From Sulfurovum sp. (GTDB lineage Bacteria; Campylobacterota; Campylobacteria; Campylobacterales; Sulfurovaceae), in assembly GCA_024637255.1 (NCBI GenBank), contig JAGXFO010000011.1, forward strand, positions 124,001 to 188,000: DNA of 64,000 nt, in the 5' to 3' direction. Numbering within the stretch: the first letter of the stretch is position 1; each line of letters opens with the position of its first letter. Under the pieces are notes generated by a model that had not been told where the DNA came from, did no database searches, and worked only from the letters and a program-made list of their open reading frames with translations. A program made the translations under genes and the position numbers. Shown here one piece after another: positions 27,482 to 36,475 of the stretch.

Positions 27482-28135
27482 TCATTGGATACTCATTTGG
27501 TATCCTACTCCACGCACATTGCGTATATGCATAGGAAAATATTTCTTAAGTTGTGCCACATAGACCCGCAATGCTCCATCACTTGCTTCTTCGGCAGAAC
27601 TCCAAAGACGTTCTTTTATTTGTTCTAGAGGGACCACTCTTCCCTTCCGTTCCAAAAGCACCAAAAGAAGCTCACCCGCTTTGGTGCTTAATTCCAGTGC
27701 TTTTTCATTTTGAAAAAGCGTCTTTGTTAAAATATCAAAATGATAGGTGTCTATCTGTACCGTTTGAGTACGTACCTGTCTGCGCAATACTGCTTGTATA
27801 CGCAAAAGAAGCTCATCCAAGTCTACAGGTTTCTGAACATAATCGTCTCCACCTGCTCCAAAACCATTTCTCAAAGATGCCTTGTCTTCTCTGGACGTGA
27901 TAAATATACAGGGGGTTTCATCGCCACTTTGACGTAGCTTTTCTAAAAGTTCAAAGCCGTTCTCATAAGGCAGATTTACATCAAAAAGATACAGGTCATA
28001 TACATATTCATAGGTCAAATCAAGTGCGGTATAGGGATCCAGGGCACATCGTATACTATGTCCCTCTTCTACTAAAAAATCTTCCAGAGTTTCATTAAAC
28101 AGTTTATCGTCTTCCAACACAAGTATCCGTGCCAA
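27482..28135 (-). CDS. OmpR-family response regulator (two-component system 2)
   Basis: A 217-residue receiver plus winged-helix regulator. E8-D9-D10, phospho-acceptor D52 and the Lys in YVQKPVDLDE are present; the C terminus is GVGYQMSIQ. It resembles the regulator at 25801-26469, suggesting a duplicated system. The TTG start is preceded by a strong GGGAGGG purine run. Lies 84 bp after the fabG end, with a hairpin in between. Confidence 0.93.
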   Translation of the reverse strand: MARILVLEDDKLFNETLEDFLVEEGHSIRCALDPYTALDLTYEYVYDLYLFDVNLPYENGFELLEKLRQSGDETPCIFITSREDKASLRNGFGAGGDDYVQKPVDLDELLLRIQAVLRRQVRTQTVQIDTYHFDILTKTLFQNEKALELSTKAGELLLVLLERKGRVVPLEQIKERLWSSAEEASDGALRVYVAQLKKYFPMHIRNVRGVGYQMSIQ

Positions 28136-28187
28136 ACCTTTCCCTCCCTTGCCGCCATCGTAATGTTTTTATAGTATCCGATAAAGA

Positions 28188-28210
28188 AAGTGCTTCGCTA
28201 AAAAGCACTT
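28188..28210 (-). terminator. Hairpin between fabG and the accessory block
   Basis: AAGTGCTT (28188-28195) and AAGCACTT (28203-28210) form a perfect 8-bp stem. On the minus strand it begins 9 bp after the fabG stop and is followed by TCTTTAT, a weak T-tract. It likely limits read-through from fabG into the two-component genes. Confidence 0.5.
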
Positions 28211-28219
28211 GCTTCCGCG

Positions 28220-28963
28220 TTACATATACATTCCGCCATTGACCTTAAGTGTCTCACCCGTAATATAAGAAGAATGGTCTGAAAGTAAAAATGCTACAGC
28301 TTCTGCAACTTCTCTAGGTTCACCAAACCTGGCCATCGGTATCTTTGCAGTAAAAGCATCTTTTACCTCATCTTTGAGCACCTCTGTCATCTCTGTTGCG
28401 ATGAACCCCGGCGTAATCGTATTAAAACGGATGCTTCTAGGTGCTGCTTCGATGGCAAAACTTTTTGTCATCGCTATGGTTCCACCTTTACTTGCAGCAT
28501 AATTTGTCTGTCCCGCATTGCCAGTTTCGCCCACAATAGAAGCGATGTTCACCACGGAGCCAAAACGCTTTTTACTCATCACTTTTATCGCTTCACGACA
28601 GCCTATAAATGTTGATTTTAAATTTGCATTAATCACATCCATAAATTCATCTGCTTTCATACGTATTGCCAGTTTGTCTTTGGTGATGCCTGCATTGTTC
28701 ACCAGATAAGCCAGTTCTCCATCTATTTCAACAATGCTTTTTATGGCATCCACAAATGCATTTTCATCACTCACGTCAAAACCGATTACTTCTGCTTTTC
28801 CGCCTGCTGCTATTATGTCGGCCTTTACCGCATTTGCTTCAGCTTCTTGCGAACGGAAATTTACCCACACTTTTAGACCAAAAGCACCCAGACTTTTCGC
28901 TATTTCAGCGCCTATTCCTCTGCTTGCCCCAGTAACCAATACATTATTTCCAGAAAATTTCAT
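28220..28963 (-). CDS. fabG: 3-oxoacyl-ACP reductase
   Basis: FabG reduces 3-oxoacyl-ACP with NADPH in fatty acid elongation. A 247-residue short-chain dehydrogenase with the cofactor motif TGASRGIG near the N terminus, NNAG, catalytic Ser in NIASIVGETGN and YAASK (Tyr, Lys), and the C-terminal ITGETLKVNGGMYM typical of FabG. It is separated from acpP-fabF-accA by a 12.6-kb block, though these genes usually lie close together in related genomes. Confidence 0.94.
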   Translation of the reverse strand: MKFSGNNVLVTGASRGIGAEIAKSLGAFGLKVWVNFRSQEAEANAVKADIIAAGGKAEVIGFDVSDENAFVDAIKSIVEIDGELAYLVNNAGITKDKLAIRMKADEFMDVINANLKSTFIGCREAIKVMSKKRFGSVVNIASIVGETGNAGQTNYAASKGGTIAMTKSFAIEAAPRSIRFNTITPGFIATEMTEVLKDEVKDAFTAKIPMARFGEPREVAEAVAFLLSDHSSYITGETLKVNGGMYM

Positions 28964-29049
28964 CTATCACCTTTAATATTTAAAACTGACAAAATTGTAC
29001 CATTTTTTTATGCTACAATAAATAAAAATAAAGAGTGGAAAGGCTGGGT

Positions 29050-29388
29050 ATGAAAAAGGAACTTAAAAAATCAGTAGCTACATTACTTGCGCATATTATT
29101 AAGGTGGACGATAGAGATATAGAAAAAGAAGCGCCTCTTTTTTGCAAAATCATGGGAGAGGATTTTAATTGCAACCGTGAGGAGGCAGAAGCACTTTTAA
29201 AAGAAACACTCACACAAAAGTACGATCTCGATGAACATATTGCTATTATCAATGATGCGCTAGGTGATGACAAAATAAAGAAAATGCATATACTTGAACA
29301 GATCAATCATATAATTTACTCTGATACCATTACATCTATAGACTATGATGAATTTGAAAAAATTAAAGAGGCACTGCTTCCTTCCTAG
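29050..29388 (+). CDS. Hypothetical helical protein, TerB-like
   Basis: A 112-residue acidic, all-helical cytoplasmic protein. The pattern of helices with acidic turns (KVDDRDIEKEAP, YDLDEHIAIINDAL, and an end with a DYDEFEKI block) resembles the TerB/DjlA-N fold, whose members often bind metal. I chose the ATG at 29050 with AAAGG upstream, rather than the in-frame GTG at 29035. It stands alone, divergent from fabG and converging on gpmI with a 12-bp gap. Function unknown. Confidence 0.5.
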   Translation: MKKELKKSVATLLAHIIKVDDRDIEKEAPLFCKIMGEDFNCNREEAEALLKETLTQKYDLDEHIAIINDALGDDKIKKMHILEQINHIIYSDTITSIDYDEFEKIKEALLPS

Positions 29389-29400
29389 CAGAAAATGGAC

Positions 29401-30882
29401 TTAGATGAGTGGTTTATCCATCTCTTTAGGGATTTCAAGTCCCATAAGCTTAAGTACTGTAGGGGCTACATTATTAAGTCCGCATCCCTCTTTAACCTCC
29501 GTAACACTTTCCGCCAATACAAAACACCATACTTCACCTACGGTGTGATTTGTCAGTACATGTCCTTGCACATCGCACATCTCTTCACAATTTCCATGGT
29601 CTGATGTAAGCACAATAGCATAACCCTCTTTTTTTGCTTTTTCAATGATCAGTCCCAGTTGGATATCCACAGCATTTACCGCTTGACATGCCGCCTCATA
29701 GTTCCCTGTGTGTCCTACCATATCACCATTGGCAAAATTGACTACGATGAAGTCATACGCTTCATCCATTGCCGTACGCACAGCTTCACCGACTTGGGGT
29801 GCAGACATCTCTGGTTTCATATCATACGTTTTGACATCGGGACTCGGGATAAGCACTCTGCTCTCTCCTATCATAGGTACTTCTATACCGCCATTCATAA
29901 AAAAAGTGACGTGCGCATACTTTTCAGTTTCTGCGGTATGAAGTTGTCTCAGTCCTGCGTCACTTATCACCTCAGCCAAAGTATGCTTGGGTGCCACCTT
30001 TAGAAATAAAACCGGGTAAGCAAAACTTGCATCGTATTGTGTCATGGTTGCAATATGAAGTGACTTCAATGGCCTCTCAAACCCAGAAAAGTCCTTATCG
30101 CCTAGTGCTGCGGTGATTTCCCTTACTCTGTCTGAACGAAAGTTGGTCATAATAACCACATCGCCCTCTTTCATCCCTCTATACTCTGCAAATGCAACAG
30201 GCTCTATAAACTCATCCATTTCTTTTTTTGCATAACTCTCATCAATATACGCCTCCGGACTGAGTGAAGTAGAAGGTGTAGCCTCGGCAATAGCTCGATA
30301 CCCTTTCTCCACTCTTTCCCATCGGTTATCTCTGTCCATCGTGAAAAAACGTCCGCCTATGGTTGCGATATAGATACTCTCGTCACATATTGCTTCTATC
30401 TGTGCTAGATACCTTTTGGCTGAAGTAGGACTCACATCCCTGCCATCGGTGATGAGATGTAAAAAAACTTTTTTTCCTCTTCTTTTGGCAAGTTGTGCCA
30501 AACTGATGGCGTGTTCTATGTGTGAATGCACGCCACCATCACTAAGCAAGCCTATCAAATGTACATGGTCACTTTTTCCCAAAGTATCATTCAACACTTT
30601 ATTTTCTTCAATACTTCCATCTTCAAACGCCAAAGAAACTTTCACCAGATCCTGATACAAAATACGCCCAGAGCCTATGGTCATATGCCCCACTTCAGAG
30701 TTCCCCATCTGTCCCTCAGGCAAACCTACACTTAAACCGTGTGTGGAGATGAGGGCTCTAGGTGCCGTTTCAAGAAGAGCATCATAGGTAGGTTTTACAG
30801 CATCCCTAAATGCATTACACGTACTATCCGGTTTGTGACCTATGCCATCGGTGATGATTAAAATTGTTTTTTGCGGTTTCAT
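29401..30882 (-). CDS. gpmI: 2,3-bisphosphoglycerate-independent phosphoglycerate mutase
   Basis: GpmI interconverts 3- and 2-phosphoglycerate using two manganese ions and no cofactor. The 493-residue length fits. The N terminus has IITDGIGH with a metal Asp; the catalytic Ser lies in [10 protein letters not shown]; the metal-binding [13 protein letters not shown] and [10 protein letters not shown] blocks complete the alkaline-phosphatase-like site. It is divergent from mraY with 75 bp between starts. Confidence 0.96.
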   Translation of the reverse strand: MKPQKTILIITDGIGHKPDSTCNAFRDAVKPTYDALLETAPRALISTHGLSVGLPEGQMGNSEVGHMTIGSGRILYQDLVKVSLAFEDGSIEENKVLNDTLGKSDHVHLIGLLSDGGVHSHIEHAISLAQLAKRRGKKVFLHLITDGRDVSPTSAKRYLAQIEAICDESIYIATIGGRFFTMDRDNRWERVEKGYRAIAEATPSTSLSPEAYIDESYAKKEMDEFIEPVAFAEYRGMKEGDVVIMTNFRSDRVREITAALGDKDFSGFERPLKSLHIATMTQYDASFAYPVLFLKVAPKHTLAEVISDAGLRQLHTAETEKYAHVTFFMNGGIEVPMIGESRVLIPSPDVKTYDMKPEMSAPQVGEAVRTAMDEAYDFIVVNFANGDMVGHTGNYEAACQAVNAVDIQLGLIIEKAKKEGYAIVLTSDHGNCEEMCDVQGHVLTNHTVGEVWCFVLAESVTEVKEGCGLNNVAPTVLKLMGLEIPKEMDKPLI

Positions 30883-30957
30883 TATGTTTTCTTTTCGTAG
30901 TATTTAATTGAAATAATAGTAAAATAACCTTTTTAAAATCTTTAACGAAAGTTGCCC

Positions 30958-32016
30958 ATGCTGTATGAACTCTCCCAACTCTTAGATATCAATCTTTTTG
31001 GATACATTTCAGTGCGTGCTGGTGTCGCATTTTTTATCGCTTTCATGCTGACACTGCTTGCCATACCAAAATATCTAGCCTGGACCATCTCAAAAAAAGC
31101 AAATCAGCCAATTAGTATATATGTACCTGCGCATGAAGGGAAACGACATACGCCGACTATGGGCGGAGCTGTATTTCTAACCGCTACGCTCATTGCAGCT
31201 TTGTTCACTGTTGATTTAACCAATCCTTACATACTTGCGGGGCTCATTACCCTTCTTGGTTTTGGCCTGGTAGGACTCATAGATGATATCGGCAAAGTGC
31301 TTGCGGGTGATAACCTTAAGGGATTGACCCCTAGAGGAAAAATGGGATTACAGATCATCGTTGCAGCACTTGCAACAGGTCTGCTGCTCTATACAGGTTT
31401 CCCCACAGAATTCTATGTACCCTTTCTTAAAATGCCACTTTTTGATCTTGGGTATGCGGCTATACCTTTTTGGGTACTTATCTTTTTGGCTACCACCAAT
31501 GCGGTCAATCTCACAGATGGGCTTGATGGGCTTGCAACCGTACCATCTGTTATTGCACTGGTATCCTTGGGACTGATTGTCTACGTTACAGGTCATGCTA
31601 TTTTCAGCCAATATCTTCTTGTTCCAAATATCAAAGGTGTTGGTGAGGTCACTATTTTGGCTGTTGCTCTTGCAGGTGGTCTAATGGGGTTTTTGTGGTA
31701 CAACTGTTACCCTGCGGAAATTTTTATGGGGGACACGGGCAGCCTTGCTATCGGTGGTTTTTTAGCCTATCTTGCCATCTTGGGTAAAAGTGAGATACTG
31801 CTTATTCTTATCGGCCTCATCTTTGTGATAGAAACCGTCTCGGTGATACTCCAGGTAGGAAGTTTTAAGCTACGTGGAAAACGCGTCTTTCTCATGGCTC
31901 CCATACATCACCATTTTGAACTCAAAAAATGGGCAGAAAATAAAATCATCGTACGTTTCTGGATGATTGCTTTCCTTGCAAATATGCTTGCGCTCATTTC
32001 ATTTAAGTTCAGATGA
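30958..32016 (+). CDS. mraY: Phospho-N-acetylmuramoyl-pentapeptide transferase
   Basis: MraY transfers phospho-MurNAc-pentapeptide from UDP to undecaprenyl phosphate, giving lipid I. About ten membrane helices over 352 residues. Conserved loops: [29 protein letters not shown] (catalytic DD), [26 protein letters not shown] and [14 protein letters not shown] (HHH motif). I chose ATG at 30958, where the family begins (MLYELSQ), over the in-frame TTG 6 bp earlier. murD follows 110 bp downstream. Confidence 0.97.
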   Translation: MLYELSQLLDINLFGYISVRAGVAFFIAFMLTLLAIPKYLAWTISKKANQPISIYVPAHEGKRHTPTMGGAVFLTATLIAALFTVDLTNPYILAGLITLLGFGLVGLIDDIGKVLAGDNLKGLTPRGKMGLQIIVAALATGLLLYTGFPTEFYVPFLKMPLFDLGYAAIPFWVLIFLATTNAVNLTDGLDGLATVPSVIALVSLGLIVYVTGHAIFSQYLLVPNIKGVGEVTILAVALAGGLMGFLWYNCYPAEIFMGDTGSLAIGGFLAYLAILGKSEILLILIGLIFVIETVSVILQVGSFKLRGKRVFLMAPIHHHFELKKWAENKIIVRFWMIAFLANMLALISFKFR

Positions 32017-32040
32017 TCGTGTATTTAAAAGGACGGACAG

Positions 32041-32110
32041 AGAGCAAAGCTCCCTGCACTACGCTAACGCTATGTTGACTTCAGCAGTCAGCTCATGTGA
32101 CTAGTCACAT
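32041..32110. repeat. Hairpin-rich intergenic element, copy 2
   Basis: Shares AGAGCAAAGC (32041-32050), a nine-base spacer and TACGCTAAC (32060-32068) with the element at 12333. It then forms GTTGACT-tcagc-AGTCAGC (32074-32092, one G-T pair) and a perfect 16-bp palindrome ATGTGACTAGTCACAT (32095-32110). It fills the mraY-murD gap and ends 4 bp before the murD GGAG ribosome binding site. No coding potential seen. Confidence 0.55.
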
Positions 32111-32126
32111 TTATGGAGATCCTATC

Positions 32127-33347
32127 ATGTTAAACCATCAAATAAAGCCTACACTCTTTGGCTACGGACTTACAACCAAAGCTATCGCTAAAAAATTGGG
32201 AGGGGGATGCACCTTTTTTGATGACAATACCAAAGAAGCCTACGTGGACGAGGACAATAATCGCATACTCCCCTCAGCACTTTTTGACCCAGATAAAAGC
32301 TTATTGGAAGTAACGACTCCCAGCCTAAAACCAAACCATCCACTCATTCAAACTGCCAAGCACCTGCTTAGTGAATACGATTATTTTGCCAAAGAGATGC
32401 CTTTTAGTATCTGGATATCCGGAACCAATGGCAAAACCACTACCACTCAAATGCTCACACACCTACTTCAAAAAAGAGGTGCAGTCTCTGGCGGTAACAT
32501 TGGTACACCATTGGCAGAATTGAGTACAGATGCACCTATCTGGGTACTGGAATCAAGTTCCTTTGCATTACACCATACGCATACCGCTTCACCTAATATT
32601 TATCTTTTGCTTCCTATTACACCAGACCATCTTGATTGGCATAAAACATTCCAGCAATATGCAGCAGATAAACTCAAACCTCTCCTTACTATGAAAGAAG
32701 GAGAACTGGCTCTCGTTCCAAAAGGATTAAGCATTCCAAAAACAAATGCCTATGTTGTAGAGTATGACAGCAACGAATTTATTGCAGAGTATTTTAATCT
32801 AGACAGTTCCAAATTACGTTTTAAAGCAGCCTTCTTACAAGATGCTCTCTTGGCACTGGCAGTCACAAGAGTACTTTTTGATGAAGCAGACCATGCACTC
32901 ATGAACTCTTTTACCCTTGATGCACATAGGCAGGAAGAGCTTAAAGATGCAAAAGGAAGACTCTGGGTGAACGACTCTAAAGCAACCAACCTCGATGCCA
33001 CCATACAGGCACTAAAAGGATATGCTGACAGACACATACATCTCATCTTGGGAGGAGACGACAAGGGTGTAGATCTGACTCCTCTTTTTGTAAGCATGCA
33101 GACTCTTGATATTACACTCTATTCTATAGGGGCAAACAGTGACAAACTTTTAGCCCTTGCAAAAACATATCATATCAACACCGTAGAATCGCAAACCATT
33201 CAAAATGCCATCAGCCAGATAGATAAAGTGCACGCGCAGGACAGTGTTGCGCTTCTTTCACCTGCGGCTGCAAGCTTTGACCAGTTCAAATCTTATAAAC
33301 ACAGAGGAGAAACTTTCATGGAATTGGTAATAAATTTAAAAAAATAA
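32127..33347 (+). CDS. murD: UDP-N-acetylmuramoylalanine-D-glutamate ligase
   Basis: MurD adds D-glutamate to UDP-MurNAc-L-Ala, ATP-dependent, in the cytoplasmic stage of peptidoglycan synthesis. The protein has 406 residues from the ATG at 32127, which has GGAGAT seven bases upstream. Motifs: P-loop SGTNGKTTT, the ESSSFAL region, the catalytic DHLDWH block, NDSKATN and GGDDKG. It is slightly short for the family (around 440) but all three Mur ligase domains are present. Co-transcribed with mraY. Confidence 0.95.
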   Translation: MLNHQIKPTLFGYGLTTKAIAKKLGGGCTFFDDNTKEAYVDEDNNRILPSALFDPDKSLLEVTTPSLKPNHPLIQTAKHLLSEYDYFAKEMPFSIWISGTNGKTTTTQMLTHLLQKRGAVSGGNIGTPLAELSTDAPIWVLESSSFALHHTHTASPNIYLLLPITPDHLDWHKTFQQYAADKLKPLLTMKEGELALVPKGLSIPKTNAYVVEYDSNEFIAEYFNLDSSKLRFKAAFLQDALLALAVTRVLFDEADHALMNSFTLDAHRQEELKDAKGRLWVNDSKATNLDATIQALKGYADRHIHLILGGDDKGVDLTPLFVSMQTLDITLYSIGANSDKLLALAKTYHINTVESQTIQNAISQIDKVHAQDSVALLSPAAASFDQFKSYKHRGETFMELVINLKK

Positions 33348-33390
33348 TTTATTTTGTCTATTTCATGCTATTTTTTTAAGTTTAAGCAGT

Positions 33391-33396
33391 TATAAT
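33391..33396 (+). promoter_or_regulatory. Putative -10 box for tRNA-Phe
   Basis: TATAAT 37 bp before the tRNA, preceded by a T-rich tract and TTTAAG. Confidence 0.45.
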
Positions 33397-33432
33397 TCTA
33401 TCCACTTAAACAGACATCTCGTCTTCTAAGTT

Positions 33433-33508
33433 GGCTCGATAGCTCAGTTGGTAGAGCAAAGGATTGAAAATCCTTGTGTCGGGGGTTCGATTCCCTCTCG
33501 CGCCACCA
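33433..33508 (+). tRNA. tRNA-Phe (anticodon GAA)
   Basis: A 76-nt cloverleaf with encoded CCA: D arm GCTC-AGTTGGTA-GAGC, anticodon arm AGGAT-TGAAAAT-type loop giving GAA, T arm with TTCGATT. The acceptor stem (GGCTCGA with TCGCGCC) has one mismatch, T4 opposite C69, which is unusual for a housekeeping tRNA. Confidence 0.95.
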
Positions 33509-33648
33509 CTTCTTTTTAAAATCCAAAAAAATACCAAAAAAATTAGTTTTCATTATTTTGAGTAAAACAAAGCATGCTAAACCTACCCGGACAACTCCTT
33601 TAAAAATAGGAAATGTGTTAACTATTTGTTAATTTTTTGTTAATTTAC

Positions 33649-33678
33649 TTGACATTTTCATATACTTTTTGTTATAGT
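33649..33678 (+). promoter_or_regulatory. Strong sigma-70 promoter of the porin gene
   Basis: TTGACA (33649-33654) and TATAGT (33673-33678) with an 18-bp T-rich spacer, 37 bp before the porin ATG. It is the best complete -35/-10 pair in the window, as expected for a very highly expressed outer membrane protein. Note that T-rich TTAATTTTTTGTTAATTTAC lies just upstream, like an UP element. Confidence 0.65.
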
Positions 33679-33714
33679 TTCATTGTATTCAAAACAAATT
33701 CAAGGAGAATTACA

Positions 33715-35004
33715 ATGAAAAAACTAGTATTACTTTCAGTAGTAGCGTCAACAATGATTATGGCGGGTGGAGATATTGCTCCAGTTGAGGCAGTAGTAGT
33801 ACCAGTTGCAGCATCTGCATGGGATTTTAGCGGACAAGCGGTAGTATATTACCAAACAATAGGTCAAGATAGCAATGATCTTTTTGCTCAAGAGTCATCT
33901 GCGGCAGACGTTGGTCTTCAACTTAAAGCAGTAAATAACGATGTTTTCGCTGGCATAGGTGCAGGTTTTACAGTAAACGGACTTTCAACGCTTAACTTGG
34001 AAAACAGTGTAGTATCTGGCGTTATGCAACTTACTGGAAATCCAGTAGCAGGTAATGACATTGATGATATCACTGACGGTGGCTGGATTGCTGAAGCTTA
34101 CTTGACATATGGAATGGGCAACACAAGTATCAAAGCTGGTCGTCAAACACTTCCAAAATCACTTTCACCATTTGCATATTCAGAAGATTGGAACGTATTT
34201 GAAAATACATTTGATGCAATCTTACTTGTAAATACTGATATCACAAACACTACATTAGTTGGAGCATGGATAGCAGGTAACAATGTTAACTCTATGATGA
34301 TGACTAATCTAACTGATTTCAATAGCTTGAATGATGATAGAGGCGTATATATGCTTACTGCACAAAACAAATCATTTGAAAACTTAACATTAACTGGTTC
34401 ATACTACTACGGATCTGAATTCATCACTGCTGATGATATCAACATCCTTTGGGGTGACGCACAGTATGCTGCTAGTAGCTTCAATGTAGGTGTCCAAGGT
34501 GGAACAGTCATGCATGATGCAATGACAGATGATATCGTAGCATTCGGTGCAAAAGTTGGAACTACACTTGCTGGTATTAACGTAGCGGCTGCATATTCAA
34601 ACGTAAATGATGGTGGTGTTGCTGCATCTGTAAATGAGGGTGGACTTCCATTCGCTTTTGGTATGTTTAACATTGGCGGCACAACCTCAGCACTTTACAC
34701 AACTACGCTTGTAGATCAGCTATTTACTAGTTCACTTATGACTTTTGATACTGATAAATATGTAATCAACGGTAATATTGATGCACTTGGTGGTAACATC
34801 TCTGCATTATACGCTTACACAGATATGAATTCATTTAATGGTTCAGTTAATGAATTTGACCTTTCATATACAACAAATTTGACTGATAATTTTGGTATCG
34901 GTGCAACTTATGCTTATATCAATGCTGATATAAATGTAGAAGATGTACTTGTAGCTGATGAAGACATGAATGTTGTAAGAGTTGTTGCTAGATATAAATT
35001 CTAA
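33715..35004 (+). CDS. Major outer membrane porin, Campylobacterota type
   Basis: A 429-residue secreted beta-barrel: signal peptide MKKLVLLSVVASTMIMAGG, then many alternating amphipathic strands rich in Gly, Asn, Thr and Asp and no Cys, ending in ARYKF with the C-terminal Phe required for barrel insertion. General pore for small solutes. Strong promoter, ideal AAGGAG site and a strong terminator at 35020 indicate an abundant monocistronic protein. The start is ATG 33715; upstream in-frame codons would block the signal peptide. Confidence 0.85.
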   Translation: MKKLVLLSVVASTMIMAGGDIAPVEAVVVPVAASAWDFSGQAVVYYQTIGQDSNDLFAQESSAADVGLQLKAVNNDVFAGIGAGFTVNGLSTLNLENSVVSGVMQLTGNPVAGNDIDDITDGGWIAEAYLTYGMGNTSIKAGRQTLPKSLSPFAYSEDWNVFENTFDAILLVNTDITNTTLVGAWIAGNNVNSMMMTNLTDFNSLNDDRGVYMLTAQNKSFENLTLTGSYYYGSEFITADDINILWGDAQYAASSFNVGVQGGTVMHDAMTDDIVAFGAKVGTTLAGINVAAAYSNVNDGGVAASVNEGGLPFAFGMFNIGGTTSALYTTTLVDQLFTSSLMTFDTDKYVINGNIDALGGNISALYAYTDMNSFNGSVNEFDLSYTTNLTDNFGIGATYAYINADINVEDVLVADEDMNVVRVVARYKF

Positions 35005-35019
35005 GAATCTTTCTTAACT

Positions 35020-35060
35020 TTTAGAGTTCAGGCTTTTGCCTGGCTCTAACTTCTTTTTTT
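35020..35060 (+). terminator. Intrinsic terminator of the porin gene
   Basis: TTAGAG-t-TCAGGC, loop TTTT, GCCTG-g-CTCTAA, then CTTCTTTTTTTCTCTC. A GC-rich stem with a T-run, 16 bp after the stop codon. Confidence 0.8.
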
Positions 35061-35112
35061 CTCTCAAACACTTTACATTTTTTCAACCTTATATCTTTCT
35101 CTTACTTTTAGC

Positions 35113-35118
35113 TATAAT
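35113..35118 (+). promoter_or_regulatory. Putative -10 box for rimO-tilS
   Basis: TATAAT after CTTACTTTTAGC, 33 bp before the rimO ATG. Confidence 0.45.
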
Positions 35119-35150
35119 GCTGCAAAAGTCTAAAACACAAATGAGTCTTA

Positions 35151-36467
35151 ATGAATACTAAAAAACTACACATGGTCAGCCTTGGCTGCACCAAAAACCT
35201 TGTTGACAGCGAAGTGATGCTTGGGCGTCTGAGAGAGTATGAGATCACAGATGACAGTACTGAAGCAGATGTCATCATCGTGAACACTTGCGGGTTCATC
35301 GATGCGGCAAAGCAGGAAAGTATCAACACTGTACTCAATCTGCATGATGAACGTAAAAAGAACTCTATTTTGGTGATGAGCGGATGTTTGACAGAACGCT
35401 ATAAAGAAGAACTTCAGGCAGATATGCCAGAGATAGACATCTTTACCGGTGTAGGAGATTATGAGAAGATAGACCAGCTCATCGCTTCTAAACAAAGTAC
35501 ATTTTCTCCAGAAGTGTACCTTGCTACAGAAAACTCTGGAAGAGTCATCACGGGATCCAATTACCATGCTTACATCAAGATAGCAGAAGGATGCAACCAG
35601 TCCTGTTCATTTTGTGCTATACCAAGCTTTAAAGGGAAATTGCACTCCCGTTCTCTTACTTCTGTCGTCAAAGAAGTTGAAAATCTTGTGGCACAGGGCT
35701 TTTATGACTTCTCGTTTATTTCGCAAGACTCTTCAAGCTATGGGCGTGATATGAAAATGTCTGATGGGCTTATTGACCTCATTAGTGGTGTTGAGGCTAT
35801 TGAAGGAGTCATATCGGCACGTATTTTATATCTCTACCCTAGTACAACTACCTTTGAGCTCATCGATGCCATAGCAGTTTCTAAAGTATTTCAAACCTAC
35901 TATGATATGCCTATCCAGCACATTGAAGATTCCGTACTGAAGATCATGAAGCGCGGTTTTGGAGAGAAGAAGACCATTGAACTGCTTGAGTACATGAAAA
36001 GCAAAGAAAATGCCTTTTTACGTACTTCTGTGATTGCAGGACACCCTGGTGAAAGTGATGAGAGTTTCAAAAAACTGTGTGACTTTATGGAAACATTTGA
36101 ATTTGACAGATTTAACACTTTCCATTATTCCAATGAGGAAACAACCTCCGCGTATACCCTTGAGCAGATAGACCAAGAGACTATCGACGCTAGAGCGAAT
36201 AAACTTGGGATGATTGCAGAGGAAAATACACTTGCATCACTGCAAAATATGATAGGCAAAACGCTTACACTTGTCATTGATGGGGAAAGTGATGAACATG
36301 AGTACCTGCTTTCGGCTAGACCTTTAGGCTGGGCTGTGGACATCGATGGGGAGATATTCATCAACGACACTTCTGACCTGAAGATAGAATATGGAAAAAG
36401 ATATGAAGCAAACATCACAGAGTTAGTAGGCACACAACTGCTTGCAACACTCATTAAAGCACTCTAA
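35151..36467 (+). CDS. rimO: Ribosomal protein S12 methylthiotransferase
   Basis: RimO adds a methylthio group to the beta carbon of an Asp in ribosomal protein S12, using two 4Fe-4S clusters and SAM. The 438-residue protein has the three domains of the family: N-terminal MTTase with Cys in SLGCTKNLVDSE, NTCGF and SGCLTERY; radical-SAM core with CNQSCSFC; and C-terminal TRAM. The KNLVDSEVMLG sequence separates RimO from MiaB (which is at 38946 here). tilS follows by 8 bp. Confidence 0.96.
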   Translation: MNTKKLHMVSLGCTKNLVDSEVMLGRLREYEITDDSTEADVIIVNTCGFIDAAKQESINTVLNLHDERKKNSILVMSGCLTERYKEELQADMPEIDIFTGVGDYEKIDQLIASKQSTFSPEVYLATENSGRVITGSNYHAYIKIAEGCNQSCSFCAIPSFKGKLHSRSLTSVVKEVENLVAQGFYDFSFISQDSSSYGRDMKMSDGLIDLISGVEAIEGVISARILYLYPSTTTFELIDAIAVSKVFQTYYDMPIQHIEDSVLKIMKRGFGEKKTIELLEYMKSKENAFLRTSVIAGHPGESDESFKKLCDFMETFEFDRFNTFHYSNEETTSAYTLEQIDQETIDARANKLGMIAEENTLASLQNMIGKTLTLVIDGESDEHEYLLSARPLGWAVDIDGEIFINDTSDLKIEYGKRYEANITELVGTQLLATLIKAL

Positions 36468-36475
36468 ACAAGACC

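Noticed and set aside
28188..28210. Attachment site of a mobile island
   Set aside because: The hairpins at the two edges of the accessory block have different sequences, so they are not direct repeats from integration; they look like terminators.
33637..33714. Upstream extension of the porin by 26 codons
   Set aside because: It would cover the promoter and place a leader before a clear signal peptide; the AAGGAG site fits the ATG at 33715.
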